From Nemertoderma westbladi (taxonomy: Eukaryota; Xenacoelomorpha; Nemertodermatida; Nemertodermatidae): 35,262 nt of DNA. The position numbers and the translations under genes were made by a program. Of the stretch, positions 19,372 through 29,435 are shown piece after piece (positions within the stretch are counted from its first letter, which is position 1; each line of letters opens with the position of its first letter). The DNA lies in assembly GCA_032718475.1 (NCBI GenBank), contig JAUCBJ010004249.1:1-35262 (forward strand), written 5' to 3'. The notes under the pieces are model-generated. The model did not search any database, was not told the origin of the DNA, and saw only the letters and a program-made list of their open reading frames with translations.

Positions 19372-19834
19372 ATCTACTACTACGATCTGCATGATGCATA
19401 GCAGCTGCATTATATATATATTACATATATATTAAGAATGCTGTGTTGGCTTGTCAACAAAATTGCACCACCACAACTCCCTATCACCCATGACATTTGC
19501 TAGATAATCTGCTCATCCGCATCTTCAAGGCCTGTGTCCTTTCAAGATACGTCTCAAGAAGGTCATGTGCTGTCCACCATGCTCATTCTCTCCATGAGGC
19601 CGCCGATGCACAAGATTATGCACTGACTGGTCCTCACCTGCGAAAGCAATGTCCCGCAAAGCGGAGGCAGTTCTGTTCATGTGTCAAGCTAGGGGAGACT
19701 AATGGAACACCTCCAATGTTGTATAGAGTCTGATTGGAGATGTGTTCATTGTACTTGACACAATGAACCTGGCGCAGCATTCTTGTGAAAATGCCATCCG
19801 GAGATTTGGTATCCTCTGCAGTTAGAGCCCAGCA
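19372..19834 (-). pseudogene. 5'-truncated LINE fragment
   Basis: The minus strand reads CWALTAEDTKS, FTRMLRQVHCVKYNEHISN and LYNIGGVPLV, closely matching residues in the last quarter of the LINE protein at 30344-32146. It ends in the same TAGTAGTAG tail. Frameshifts and an extra ~45 bp near the 3' end show decay. It separates the integrase zinc-binding region from the integrase core of the host Gypsy element. Confidence 0.88.
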
Positions 19835-20759
19835 TGGCCAATCTACTCCACACCTTAGTAACCTGCTTTGTAGTTCCATGTTTCCAATCCAATGGACTAG
19901 GATCAATACTATTGCATTGAGGACATTGTTGACACACTTCCTTGACCAGATTTTTATCCGAAGGCACATTTTTAGAGTTCGATTACCTTGACACAGTTCT
20001 GTGATTCTTTCCACACTGGGATGAAACATAATATGGATGATCAATCGCTAGGTTTATTCCTTCGACTGCCACTTCTAACTCAGCCACATTGATGTTACTC
20101 GAATTGTTCGATTTTGTAGCCATGAAGCATCTTCTACTGTTTTCCCATCGATTTCCACAACAACTCCTTTCACTATGCTGCTAGCATCTGTCCATATTTT
20201 GCCCAGCATTGAAAATGAAATTGACCATTATCCTGTTGCTGGGTTATCTGCTTTTAAGCGTGTCAATGTTTCTCTCATCATTTGTTTCACTTTATCATCT
20301 ACGACATTGTCCCAATTTGTCTTGCACCCACATCTTTGCAGCCAGGCACATGCTGGTCTTAACCACCCTGCGAAGGGGTAATGCTCTGTAATTTACCACA
20401 AATAGAATATAATTCACGCCGTATTAGGCCTGGAGACACCACATCAGGAATGTATGCTTCTGTATCACGATTCCACCTCAATATTCCACTTCTATCTTCT
20501 GATATGTTTATTGTTTAACCCTAATACACGAATTCCATGATGTACTTGTTCTGGTGCCTTTGTTATAAGCCCATGATTTAATAAATGTTTACATACTGCA
20601 TCAGCAGATATTTGTTCTACTTTGATGTAAATATCGTAACGAAAGTTGTCAGTCACATCTTTAATTTCTTAATCGGTTGCTAATACTTCTTCACCCACTC
20701 GACTCATGATTTTTATCGCTGGTCCGAGACCAAATCCCATCAGTGACAATATATCTAAT
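19835..20759 (-). pseudogene. Gypsy RT C-terminal part, RNase H and integrase zinc finger, broken
   Basis: Minus-strand order: MGFGLGPAIKIMSRV and an RYDIY stretch in place of the usual YIDDI (reverse transcriptase), ITADAVCKHLLNHGL-like thumb, RRELYSICGKL (connection), KIWTDASSIVKGVVVEIDG (RNase H, WTDAS), and CQQCPQCNSIDPSPLDWKHG (integrase zinc-binding CxxC). Stops and frameshifts interrupt all of these. The reverse transcriptase is split from its N-terminal part by two palindromic transposons. Confidence 0.75.
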
Positions 20760-21768
20760 CATGGAATACTAAATATACACGGAAGGACAAATGTATCATA
20801 CCGGTACCCCTGGAGACAATCTTTTTCTGTTATAAAACGATAGATATGGATGACAGAAAACCGCTGCTAAATTTTTTTCCAAATCTGTCGTGCCGTTTTT
20901 GAGATAGAGCATTTTATATAACGCTCCCATGGCCTACTATATATACAGGGCTTAATAAGCTGCATTTTGAGGTCATTCAAAAAGAGACCAGTTTTTTTTT
21001 TTACAACAATTTGATATTTTGACATAATTCTTTATTTTGACTGAATTGAAGTCTCCTCGTTAAGCAAGATACTAAATTATATGGTACAGTACAGTAGCTA
21101 GTGTTTTAGGTAGGTTTAGCTAGTAATTTTGACACTGGTTCCGACATCCTACTTCCTTCTATAAATATTTTGTAGTAGCGAGTTCTTATTACAATTTGTA
21201 TAGAAAATGTTCCAGAACATGTCAGCTATTTATTTAAAAAAATATGTTCTAGAAAAAATACTTTTTGTTCTAGAACATTTTTTAGAAAAAAATCTGGATT
21301 CTATTTAAAACGCATGGCATCGTTCTAAAACGTGTTTAAAATCAATAAAAAAAATTTCAAAATTTTTTTTTCTAAAAAATTCGTTCACAATATTTTTTTT
21401 CACAAATTTTTTATTGATTTTAAACACGTTTTAGAACGATACCATGCGTTTTAAATAGAATCCAGATTTTTTCTAAAAAATCTTCAAGAACAAACCTACC
21501 TAAAACACTAGCTGCCATATAATTTACTTTCTTGCTTAACGAGGAGACTTCAATTACATACAATTAATGAATTATATCAAAATATCAAATTGTTGTAAAA
21601 AAAACTGGTCTTTTTTTGAATGGCCTCAATATGCAGCACGACAGATTTGAAAAAAATTTAGCAGCGGTTTTCTGTCATCCATATCTATCGTTTTATAAAA
21701 TAAAAAGATTGTCTCCAGGGGTACCGGTATGATACATTTGTCCTTCCGTGTATATTTAGTATTCCATG
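20760..21768. mobile_element. 1.0-kb palindromic (foldback) transposon with 7-bp target-site duplication
   Basis: Begins CATGGAATACTAAATATAC and ends with the reverse complement. The arms stay complementary almost to the centre (about 21350-21410), so the single strand can fold into a near-complete hairpin of about 480 bp. ATCTAAT flanks it on both sides (20753-20759 and 21769-21775). There is no coding capacity. It sits in the reverse transcriptase region of the Gypsy element. Confidence 0.88.
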
Positions 21769-21827
21769 ATCTAATCCTATTATATACAATACTCTGGAAC
21801 AGTTGTAGTGATTCGCTGATTTTGATT

Positions 21828-22697
21828 AACCCTTAATACAACAACCATTTTTAGGGGGTCGGAGCCCACCCCCCCACCCCCTCATTTTTTTCAAATTTCA
21901 ATAAAATGCTACGAAATTCTGTATGATGATAGATCGACACCTTTTCTTACTGGTGGCCTGGCCGGATTTTTCAATTTCTCAGTTATTTCCATAAAACAAT
22001 CCCTTAAAAAATGTCTATTTAACAATGTTTAACCACCTCCGTAGACTTTATTTTACGTCTTTGAAATGTAATCTAGATATCATTCGAAGCGCCTTCGTCT
22101 GTAGATTTCGAATCTGAAAACCGTTTTAAATTTAACCAAAAATTGGTAAAGATATTATTATCAAAATACTAATGTGTAAATTTAGAGACGTAAATCGCTA
22201 TAATTCTGATGTTTTGTTGTCTTTATTCTAGAATATTAATTATTATTTAGCTGAGCGTTTAAAACTCTCCATCTTGTTTTTTCATTACCCATAATTAATA
22301 TTCTAGAATTGAGTAAAAAAAACATTAGAATTATAGCGATTTACGTCACAAAAATTTACCCCTTAGTATTTTGATAATATCTCCGGAAGTTCTTGGTGAA
22401 ATTTACAACGGGTTTCAGATTCCGAATCTGCAGATGAAGGCGGATCTAATGATATCTAGATTTCATTCCAAAGACGAAAAATAAAGCTGACGGAGGTGGC
22501 TAAATATTGCGAAATAGACGATTTTTAACGGCTTGTTGTATCGAAATAGCTCATAAATTAAAAAATCCGGCCAGGCCACCAGTAAGAAAAGGTGTCGATC
22601 TATCATCATACCAAATTTCGTAGCATTTTATTGAAATTTGAAAAAAATTAGGGGGGGGGGCTCCGACCCCCTAAAAATGGTTGTTGTATTAAGGGTT
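21828..22697. mobile_element. 0.87-kb palindromic transposon
   Basis: Starts AACCCTTAATACAACAACC and ends GGTTGTTGTATTAAGGGTT. The inner arms also pair, for example GGCCTGGCCGGATTTTT with AAAAATCCGGCCAGGCC and CCGTAGACTTTATTTT-like blocks with their complements. No ORF. Target-site duplication not evident. Only 52 bp of reverse transcriptase sequence separate it from the palindrome at 20760-21768. Confidence 0.82.
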
Positions 22698-23560
22698 ATC
22701 TATAAGGGTTGTATTATGGTGTATATAAATACGCCCACTTTAAGTCAATAATGTCAATGATGGCCGTTTTGCTGCCCATTCGACACCATTTGTGCATTTT
22801 CTCCATACACTTAGCTGCACCTCACCCAGGTGAGTTTTCAACATGACATTTCAATTCCCTATATTCTAATATTGGTCTTATAATGGGAATTGTGCCTCGA
22901 ATTTCTCCATGAATGTTTGGATCATACGGTACCATCCACTTGTGCATTATCCATTCTTTTTAAACATCATCTGATGTTCTGGGCGATTTTTATATTGTGT
23001 AGCTTTATTTACTAACACAGGTGTATGTATCATTCTTCCATTTAAATTCTGCGACCATCAAATACAGAAATAGACAATGAAAATCAGATTCATCGAGTTC
23101 AATGACCGGTTTGCGATTTTCTACTGAGTCAGTACCGCTATCAATTGCTACTGCTCCTCCTACTTAAATTCCTCCAGTCTGTTGTCCTTTTCCAAATAAT
23201 GCAGGTATTAATACTTGGGGAATCATTTGCTTTATTATATCAAATTCAAATATCACAATTTCTTCACCTAATATTTTCTCAATGACAAGAAAATTCCATT
23301 GAAATTGTTGTTCTGCTATTCTGATATTCTGATACTTCTATTAAGTGTACACTAAGTGTAACTTCCCCAATTACTTTAGTTTTTGTTTCACCATCTAGCA
23401 TCACTATACTATTTATTTGATTATAGGGCTAAACCTAGATATTACGATTTTTACACCATTCTGTTGAAATTAACAATTTACAACATCCTGAGTCAATCAG
23501 AGTTTTACAATTAAATCATCTCCTCGATTACTCATAAATTACAGTGCCAACAATCGGAAC
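22698..23560 (-). pseudogene. Gypsy protease and N-terminal reverse transcriptase, broken
   Basis: On the minus strand an aspartic protease active-site segment reads KTLIDSGCCKLLIS (about 23470-23515). Some 500 bp later comes a reverse transcriptase entry segment, EWIMHKWMVPYDPNIHGEI then GTIPIIRPILEYREFE. Stops and frameshifts are present. Confidence 0.65.
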
Positions 23561-24240
23561 ATTGTACGAGGGACTGTCCGATGGCTGCGACAGCCCCTGC
23601 CTCTCATTTCCAGACTACTGAATGTCACCCTGTACTCTATTCACACCCCTACCTCCTCGGCATCCACTCGCCACATGCCCAGCATAGATAGCCACATTTG
23701 AAGCACACTACTCCTATAGTCAGTAATCAGTATGACTATCTCCACGGAAATTCCCTCTACCTGAACGAACAACCACGATCATGAACAAATCCACTTCCAT
23801 CACTTGGGCATTCTTGTGCAAAGTGCCCAACATCATGGCAGCGAAAACATCGCACATCTATTGTTGCCATTCTCCCATACCTTGCACCCACATCTCGACT
23901 ACCTGGTACAACTGAATGGTAATCACGCATTCCACTGTGCGATTTTGCACTCCTTTGAATCCAACTGCCCCAAGACAATCCGTCGGCATTCGATTTCCCG
24001 CCAATAATCTTCTTGCTTCTGCAAGTAATTCCAATTGCTGCAGCCATTGCTTTCACTTCCCCGCAAATATTGTCAGGCAACCCATTCCCGAATTGCACAG
24101 CCAACATTTCTTGTGCGCATCGGCTTTTAATATCTTCAGTAACTAACGAAAGAAAGTAGTCGTCTTAAGTAATCTGACCGTCTTACTTTACTACGTAGTC
24201 TGATAGCTTGGGAACCGTTACACTTTACAGATTCACTAAA
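23561..24240 (-). pseudogene. Gypsy gag with zinc knuckles
   Basis: Minus-strand frame 23757-24107 contains the CCHC knuckle CFRCHDVGHFAQEC. Further downstream CFKCGYLCWACGEW looks like a decayed second knuckle. The region adjoins the 5' LTR, as expected for gag. The start of gag is not clear. Confidence 0.75.
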
Positions 24241-24273
24241 GAATATTATTTTTGAAGCCCGGTTAGCTTGTAC

Positions 24274-24542
24274 TGTCAAATAAGCAAGAGTATCAATACA
24301 GCAGTAATAGTTTGTAATAATAATTATAGCTGTCTCAATAAGAAATGAAATATAACAGTTGAATAATAAACATATACAGTATGATCAAGGACAAAAACGA
24401 AAACAGCAGTAATAAGACCGGTAGACGGCCTATCTAAGCAATTTATCTTTCTAGCACTGCAGCACTGTATGTAGTTACCGGTATCTCGCTCTCACCACGA
24501 ATCTGATATCACTACTGTGCGGCAGTCTCACTTCTCTCTACA
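24274..24542 (-). repeat. 5' LTR (269 bp)
   Basis: Partner of 17780-18048. On the minus strand it runs TGTAGAGAG...TTTGACA and is followed by GTACAAGC, where the primer site should be; no obvious tRNA-matching primer site is recognised. Confidence 0.93.
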
Positions 24543-24768
24543 ACAATAAATTGACACAGTTAAATATACACACAATAAATTGACATAAATATACACACAA
24601 TAAATTGACATAAATATACACGCAATAAATTGACATAAATATACACACAATAAATTGACATAAATATACACACAATAAATTGACATAAATATACACATAA
24701 TAAATTGACATAAATATACACATAATAAATTGACATAAATATACAGACAATAAATTGACGCAGTTAAT
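24543..24768. repeat. AT-rich minisatellite, right part, 25-bp units
   Basis: The first unit is 29 bp (AATAAATTGACACAG-TTAAATATACACAC), like the left part. Then eight units lack four bases (AATAAATTGACAT-AAATATACACAC, 25 bp). It is the far side of the array interrupted by the LTR element. Confidence 0.9.
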
Positions 24769-24775
24769 TAGGGGT

Positions 24776-24789
24776 GGGGGGGGGGGGGG
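24776..24789. repeat. G14 homopolymer
   Basis: Run of 14 G after GGGGT. Length is likely unreliable in assembly. Confidence 0.85.
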
Positions 24790-25445
24790 TCCAGCTTTTT
24801 CAAAAAATTTTATTTATTTCATCTAGAGCACATTTTTATCAAATCTGTCTAAAAAAAACTTCCTATATGGATTTTCATTGTGTTTTCAGTTTCATACGGG
24901 TTCCGCGATTTCATTTCTCATGTTAGTATTCAAATTTGGCAACGTCGTGTCTGACTGTATGCCTGTCAGTTTGTCCGTCAAAATATTACCCGATAGCCTC
25001 AAAGCCAAACAGACAATTTGTAAGTCATAAAAATCTTGATATAGACATACAGACTAACTAACTAGATACTATTAAAAGTGAAATCTGACCTTAGAAATGA
25101 AATCAGCGACCAGGAAAACCCCCATAGCAAAAATCTAAGCATGGTTTGGTATCAAATGAAAGCTACAGTATGGTGTGTGCAATAATACAATTCGAGCATG
25201 TTTTTTAGATTTGAAGAGCATAAAATTAATATAATTAATATAACAACAATTCGCAAAGATTATGTTAAAAATGAGCAATTAATGAAGATTTATTTTTAGT
25301 GGTGTGTGTGGGGTTGCTCACCCTTGTATTGATAACGTCGTAGAAAACTGAAACATCAATATAATTAATAAATATCCTTTTTCCGATTCTGGAACAATAA
25401 CTCACTAAAATTATTCACTTAATTTTCATAATAAATTTGTTTTAG
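24790..25445. other. 3' end of intron 3 with an old dispersed repeat
   Basis: GAAATGAAATCAGCGACC-GGAAAACCCC at about 25095-25125 recurs in similar form at about 26678-26710, and an inverted version lies at about 24880-24930. This suggests two diverged copies of an inverted-repeat element. The end TTTTCATAATAAATTTGTTTTAG is the exon 4 acceptor region. Confidence 0.45.
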
Positions 25446-25580
25446 AAACAAAAAGTGGAAGACATTAAAGGTGTTCTCAAGGTGCTATTTCTTTATATTC
25501 CGCTTCCGGTGTTTTGGGCATTATTTGACCAACAGGGTTCCAGGTGGACCTTACAAGCTACAGTTATGGATGGAAGCTTG
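25446..25580 (+). CDS. SLC15A1/SLC15A2-like: SLC15 peptide transporter, exon 4 (TM7)
   Basis: Encodes 45 residues (about 275-319) in phase 0 at both ends. A cytoplasmic helix, KQKVEDIKGVLKV, leads into the highly conserved TM7 block FLYIPLPVFWALFDQQGSRW, then TLQATVMDGSL, nearly identical to the mammalian PEPT1/PEPT2 segment. The acceptor is TTTTAG|AAA and the donor TTG|GTTAGT. Joined to exon 3 it restores HWMDYALDHPDTE-KQKVED, which supports both the exon 3 donor choice and the 12.5-kb length of intron 3. Confidence 0.95.
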
Positions 25581-25806
25581 GTTAGTTTACGCAGACCGAA
25601 GCCTAGAACTAGGGGCCTACTATGCCTTTGGGATAGGGGTAACATAATTTGATTATTATAATCTTGAAAATGCCCTCGCGGTATCAACTAAATTTAGAAG
25701 GGTGAATCTGTTTATATTAATGATATCTAACAGGGATCTTTTTATTCTTTTAAATGCACAATAAATATCTGCTTCTATTAATTAATTATATTTAACAATT
25801 AAACAG

Positions 25807-26010
25807 GGGTCGTTTGTGCTTAAACCAGACCAAATGCAAGTAATCAATCCTATGTTAATTCTTATCTTCATCCCATTGTTCGAGGGAGTCATCTACCCGC
25901 TCCTCGGTAAATGTTACCTACTGCGGAAACCCCTACAACGAATGGGTTTCGGGATGTTCCTCGCCGCATGTGCCTTTGTAGTTGCGGGATTCTTACAGCT
26001 GAGTATAGAT
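25807..26010 (+). CDS. SLC15A1/SLC15A2-like: SLC15 peptide transporter, exon 5 (TM8-TM9)
   Basis: Encodes 68 residues (about 320-387), phase 0 at both ends. LKPDQMQVINPMLILIFIPL and FEGVIYPLL form TM8, and MGFGMFLAACAFVVAGFLQL forms TM9, which leads outside the cell. Order and spacing match mammalian PEPT1 (PDQMQ...NAILIVI...YPLI...AFVVA). The acceptor is AAACAG|GGG and the donor ATAGAT|GTGAGT. The last five exon bases and the donor are tandemly repeated in the first 125 bp of intron 5. Confidence 0.95.
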
Positions 26011-26133
26011 GTGAGTCGATAGATTGCGTCGGTTAGTTAGAATTACGTTAGGTGTAGATGTGAGTCGGTACAGTTAGGGTTACGTTAGGTGTAGATGTGA
26101 GTCGGTACAGTTAGGGTTACATTAGGTGTAGAT
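26006..26133 (+). repeat. Short tandem repeat of the exon 5 splice donor
   Basis: TAGAT + GTGAGTCG at the real junction (26006-26018) recurs at 26055 and 26092 with intact donors. A fourth TAGAT at 26129 begins a unit that diverges. Unit lengths are 49, 37 and 37 bp; the shared body is GTACAGTTAGGGTTACGTTAGG. This is a small version of the arrays in introns 2 and 3. Confidence 0.85.
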
Positions 26134-26287
26134 GCAATGTGACTTTTTTATTTGGTGAGGTGTAAGTAGATTATTCGACAATGTCGCATTATCGGTGTTG
26201 ATAATAATTGTGAATACGATGGTATTTTTATGAATTACCATTAAATTTGTGTATACAAATTTACATATGATATATTATTTTTACGAA

Positions 26288-26312
26288 CCCCCCCCCCCCC
26301 CCCCCCCCCCCC
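26288..26312. repeat. C25 homopolymer
   Basis: Uninterrupted run of 25 C (G-rich on the other strand) in intron 5. Confidence 0.9.
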
Positions 26313-27425
26313 TGCCCATCAAAATAATAAGAAACAACATGACCTAACTAATATTTTCTTTGTGGGCGGTGTTGATGGTGTTGAATTAATTTTCGAAGTT
26401 ATTGTTGATGTTTGTTGGTATCAAGGTTTGTCTTTCTGTCTGTCGGACTGTCTATAAAAAATATAACAGCTTTAGTGTAAACCAAAACATTATAAATGAA
26501 AACGGCAACCTTAAAAACCTCAATAATTAAATTTTAGTGAGGTGAAAGAAATGTTTTCTTTTATTTTGACAAAAAATTACATACAGACAATATTATTATT
26601 ATATTATTAGTATTATTATACATTATTATACAGACAAACAAACCGACAATATTGCGTCCAAAATAAAAATTGAGATTGGAAATGAAATTAGCGACCTGGA
26701 AAAACCCCACAACGAAAATTTAGCATGGTAGCGCGTACTTTCCTTATTTATAGACGTAAATTTGACAAGCAGACAGGCAGACCTAAATACAGAAACAGAC
26801 ACAGGAACTTTAATTGCGTTTTTCTCCCCTTCATGATTTTTCACTAAGAACGGTTTTATTCAGCCATTTCTTAGCAAATTCAAAAAAATTTTGTTTGAAA
26901 GACCCCACGGAGACGCAACTGACTCTTACTTCCATAAGAGGCATTTCTCGTATCTGGCCTTTTATGTAGATTACGAGATTATGAGATTTTAAGTTTTTTT
27001 AATAGATTGACTATTATTAGAGCACCTACAACGCCTAGTAATGAATTAATGTGCATGTGGACATGTGGACATGTGGACATCGACCTAAGACAGATATACT
27101 CGAGGGAAACATAGCGGGAAAAAATATTGAGATTTGGTGGAGAAATTTCGATTTAAAATATGTGTCTCTTTTCTGTGGTTATTGCCAAGCGGCGAAATTT
27201 CTGGATTTTTTTATTTTAGTAAAAGACAGTTTTTATCCCTCTATCCGATGATATATGTAGGTTGAGCCTGCCTCTTATATTTTTGATGCAATAAAACATT
27301 TACAAATGATGACATTGATGGAATACTACATTGTTTCAGATAAAAGGTGTATATTTTATTTATTCACATTTTGAAATTAATTTTAAAAAAAGTAGCTAGT
27401 AAAAAATTGGAGGATGGAGAGGGGG
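26313..27425. other. Intron 5 interior, no gene seen
   Basis: AT-rich sequence with remnants of a dispersed repeat related to 24880-25160 (about 26430-26740) and a three-copy run of CATGTGGACA near 27052-27080. No coding exon recognised. Confidence 0.45.
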
Positions 27426-27957
27426 TGTGGGGCGAGCCACGAAGTTGGCGGAGCCTTAGCGAATTGACACTGTTAGGGGGTGGGTCAATTTATGCAAATA
27501 GTTGTCGTCGTCGTCGTTGTCGTCGTCGTCGTCGTCGTTGTCGTCGTCGTTACGATTTTGACATGCTAATAACTTTGTCGGATTTAAAGCTGCCAAGTTG
27601 AAAATTTGTAGGTATCAATATGAGCAAAAGTTGAGATTTTTGAGAGACTTTCAGACACCATCAGTGCAATGGTCTCCCGCTAGAGGGCCACATGTCTAAA
27701 CATTAAATGCCCTCCCATTTCTTTGCTTTTAATCCGTTTAAGCTGAAACTTGGCAGATATGTATTAGACCATTAGCTGTGACTTTCAAAGGAGGCGAATC
27801 CATCTGCAGTTCTCCAGTCTGCCGCTAGAGGGCCAAAGGTCTGAAAGTGAAAACAACTAACGACGACAACTATTTGCATAAATTGACCCACCCCCTAACA
27901 GTGTCAATTCGCTAAGGCTTCGCCAACTTCGTGCTGCGCGAAGTCCCCACTTCGTGT
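27426..27957. mobile_element. Foldback/TIR element, copy 2
   Basis: A 532-bp element with long inverted arms. The left arm 27426-27510 pairs with the right arm 27861-27957 through GTGGGG, ACGAAGTTGGCG-AGCC and TTAGCGAATTGACACTG up to TATGCAAATAGTTGTCG. The interior has only two 145-bp-spaced monomers (motif at 27677 and 27822), the compact form of copy 1 at 5611-7175. The ORF through its GTC tract is not a gene. Confidence 0.87.
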
Positions 27958-28453
27958 AGTAATGTGTCTTAACACAGTTCGTACTGATTAATTGTGAATT
28001 CCATTGCAGATGTCCAGTAAATGTAATTACATTGTATGAATTCACTATGTAGCTAAATTTGCAGTGAAAGTGATATAAAAGGAGTGAAATAATCTAAAGA
28101 GCTTTATTGTTTAACACCTTTTCCATTGAAGGAGTTAAAATAATGTTATATTTAAAAATATAACTACATATTGCTTGTTAAATAACGTGGAACATATTCC
28201 AATATTCTATCGATTCTTTATTAACCTCGTTACGCTCGGTAAATAAAATATCTCGAGTATTGTGAAAATAATGTTCTACATTATTTACTATGCAATAAAT
28301 GATTTCTCATTGAAAATTAAATTGAAAAAAAATTATACTAATATAAAAAATAAATGGATTACACTAATTAATGAGATTCATGATTAATTGATTCCAGCAG
28401 ACAGTAAAACTTTTACAATCAGGAATATGTGGTATTTTCCTTAATGTTCATAG
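27958..28453. other. 3' end of intron 5, no feature seen
   Basis: AT-rich sequence ending in the exon 6 acceptor TTCATAG. No repeat recognised. Confidence 0.5.
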
Positions 28454-28604
28454 GCTGCTCAAAATTCTCATCCAACTGGAACGCAAGCCTCAGTAAGAGT
28501 TATCAACGGCGCTCCCTGCAACGTAACGCTAACCTCCGAACTGTTTGTGGGACAGAATCCATTGCTGGTTAAATATAAGACTCAATCGAGATATTTTATA
28601 TTAG
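28454..28604 (+). CDS. SLC15A1/SLC15A2-like: SLC15 peptide transporter, exon 6 (start of extracellular domain)
   Basis: Encodes about residues 388-437 and ends in phase 1. It starts the large extracellular domain between TM9 and TM10: an Ala/Gln/Asn-rich linker, then ASVRVINGAPCNVTLTSEL and LLVKYKTQSRYFIL, which resembles the VQIKVLNIGNNTMNISLPG stretch of PEPT1. An N-glycosylation sequon, NVT, is present. The acceptor is TTCATAG|GCT and the donor TTAG|GTGAGT. This domain is poorly conserved in the family, so the call rests on position, phase and topology as well as similarity. Confidence 0.85.
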
Positions 28605-28666
28605 GTGAGTAATGCTACCTACCTACCTTAGCAACGTACTAGCCAGCCCCTAGTAACGGACACACC

Positions 28667-28699
28667 CATGACCTACTGTATCTGTTATAGTAGGTCATG
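28667..28699. repeat. 11-bp perfect inverted repeat in intron 6
   Basis: CATGACCTACT and AGTAGGTCATG with an 11-base loop. Could form a hairpin; no function inferred. Confidence 0.8.
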
Positions 28700-28934
28700 A
28701 CACACCTTACCATGGCAACGAAAGCCTCTCCCTAGCAACGATATGAACTAAACTGTTACTGTATTAATCGTGATACTGTAATTTAAATAAGTCAACCGAA
28801 TTAAGTAAACAACCTTAGGCCTACCGGTAGGTATGTACAGCAGTAGACTGTATATAAAAGCAACCAAAACCTAGACAGTAGCAAGCAATTAGTAATCAGC
28901 TGAGTTATTTAAGTATTAAATAAAAAAAAGTAAA

Positions 28935-29194
28935 TTTTCTTCGGCCGCTAGGGCAGGGATTACGCACAAAGTCTGACGACTTATTTCCGGTGCGGTCCCC
29001 CCAGAACTTTACTCCCCAGAGGAAACTCCAGTACTCATTTAGCCACCAGTTAAGGATGCAAAGCAGAGCCTGGCTGGTCTCTTTAAAGCATTCGTGCCGA
29101 AACGAAAACTGTCCTGGCCCATGTGAGGATTGAACCCACGACCTACGGGAGATGTGAATTCAATGCAACCACTACACCAAGGTGGAACCTTGAA
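28935..29194 (-). mobile_element. tRNA-derived SINE, minus strand
   Basis: On the minus strand a tRNA-like head starts GGTTCCACCTTGGTGTAGTGG. It has an A-box-like TGGTGTAGTGGTTG (about 29168-29181) and a B box GGGTTCAATCCT (29126-29137), followed by a ~190-bp body ending near CGGCCGAAGAAAATTT. The head does not form a complete cloverleaf. It lies in intron 6, about 75 bp before exon 7. Confidence 0.7.
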
Positions 29195-29268
29195 GTTATT
29201 AATGTTATAAAGTAATGTTATAATAATAAAATAAATAATAAATAATGTTATACCTATTAATATTCCAG

Positions 29269-29435
29269 ACTCTTCGCTATATAACAATGAGAAGGTAACA
29301 GTGTCTGATGCTTCTGGGTGTTTCTCTATCTCAGACACAGATAACAACACTGTTTCTAAAGATTTTACACTGAAACCCAAACAATCTATTTCTGTAATTG
29401 TAACCTTAGTCGAAGACGATCTAAAATTACTTCAG
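29269..29435 (+). CDS. SLC15A1/SLC15A2-like: SLC15 peptide transporter, exon 7 (extracellular domain)
   Basis: Encodes about residues 438-493. Two bases complete Asp438 from exon 6 (L-DSSLYNNEKVTV), and the exon ends in phase 0 at CTTCAG|GTGGGC. The product is hydrophilic with a beta-rich look (KVTVSDASGCFSI, FTLKPKQSISVIVTLVEDD) and one NNT sequon, as expected for the immunoglobulin-like extracellular lobes of PEPT transporters. Individual residues cannot be aligned with confidence by eye. Confidence 0.82.

Larger units (their letters stand above)
17780..24542 (-). mobile_element. Decayed Gypsy-type LTR retrotransposon, minus strand
   Basis: Two 269-bp direct LTRs (17780-18048, 24274-24542) bracket 6.2 kb that, read on the minus strand, gives gag zinc knuckles, aspartic protease, reverse transcriptase, RNase H and integrase in Ty3/Gypsy order. 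Reading frames are broken by stops and by nested insertions (18955-19834, 20760-21768, 21828-22697). Each LTR begins TGTAGAGAG and ends TTTGACA on the minus strand, so has the usual TG...CA ends. It inserted into a minisatellite in intron 3, antisense to the transporter gene. A clean target-site duplication is not visible because the flanks are repeats. Confidence 0.88.

Noticed and set aside
23757-24107. Cellular zinc-knuckle gene
   Set aside because: Position next to the 5' LTR, minus orientation and downstream protease/RT remnants make it retrotransposon gag.
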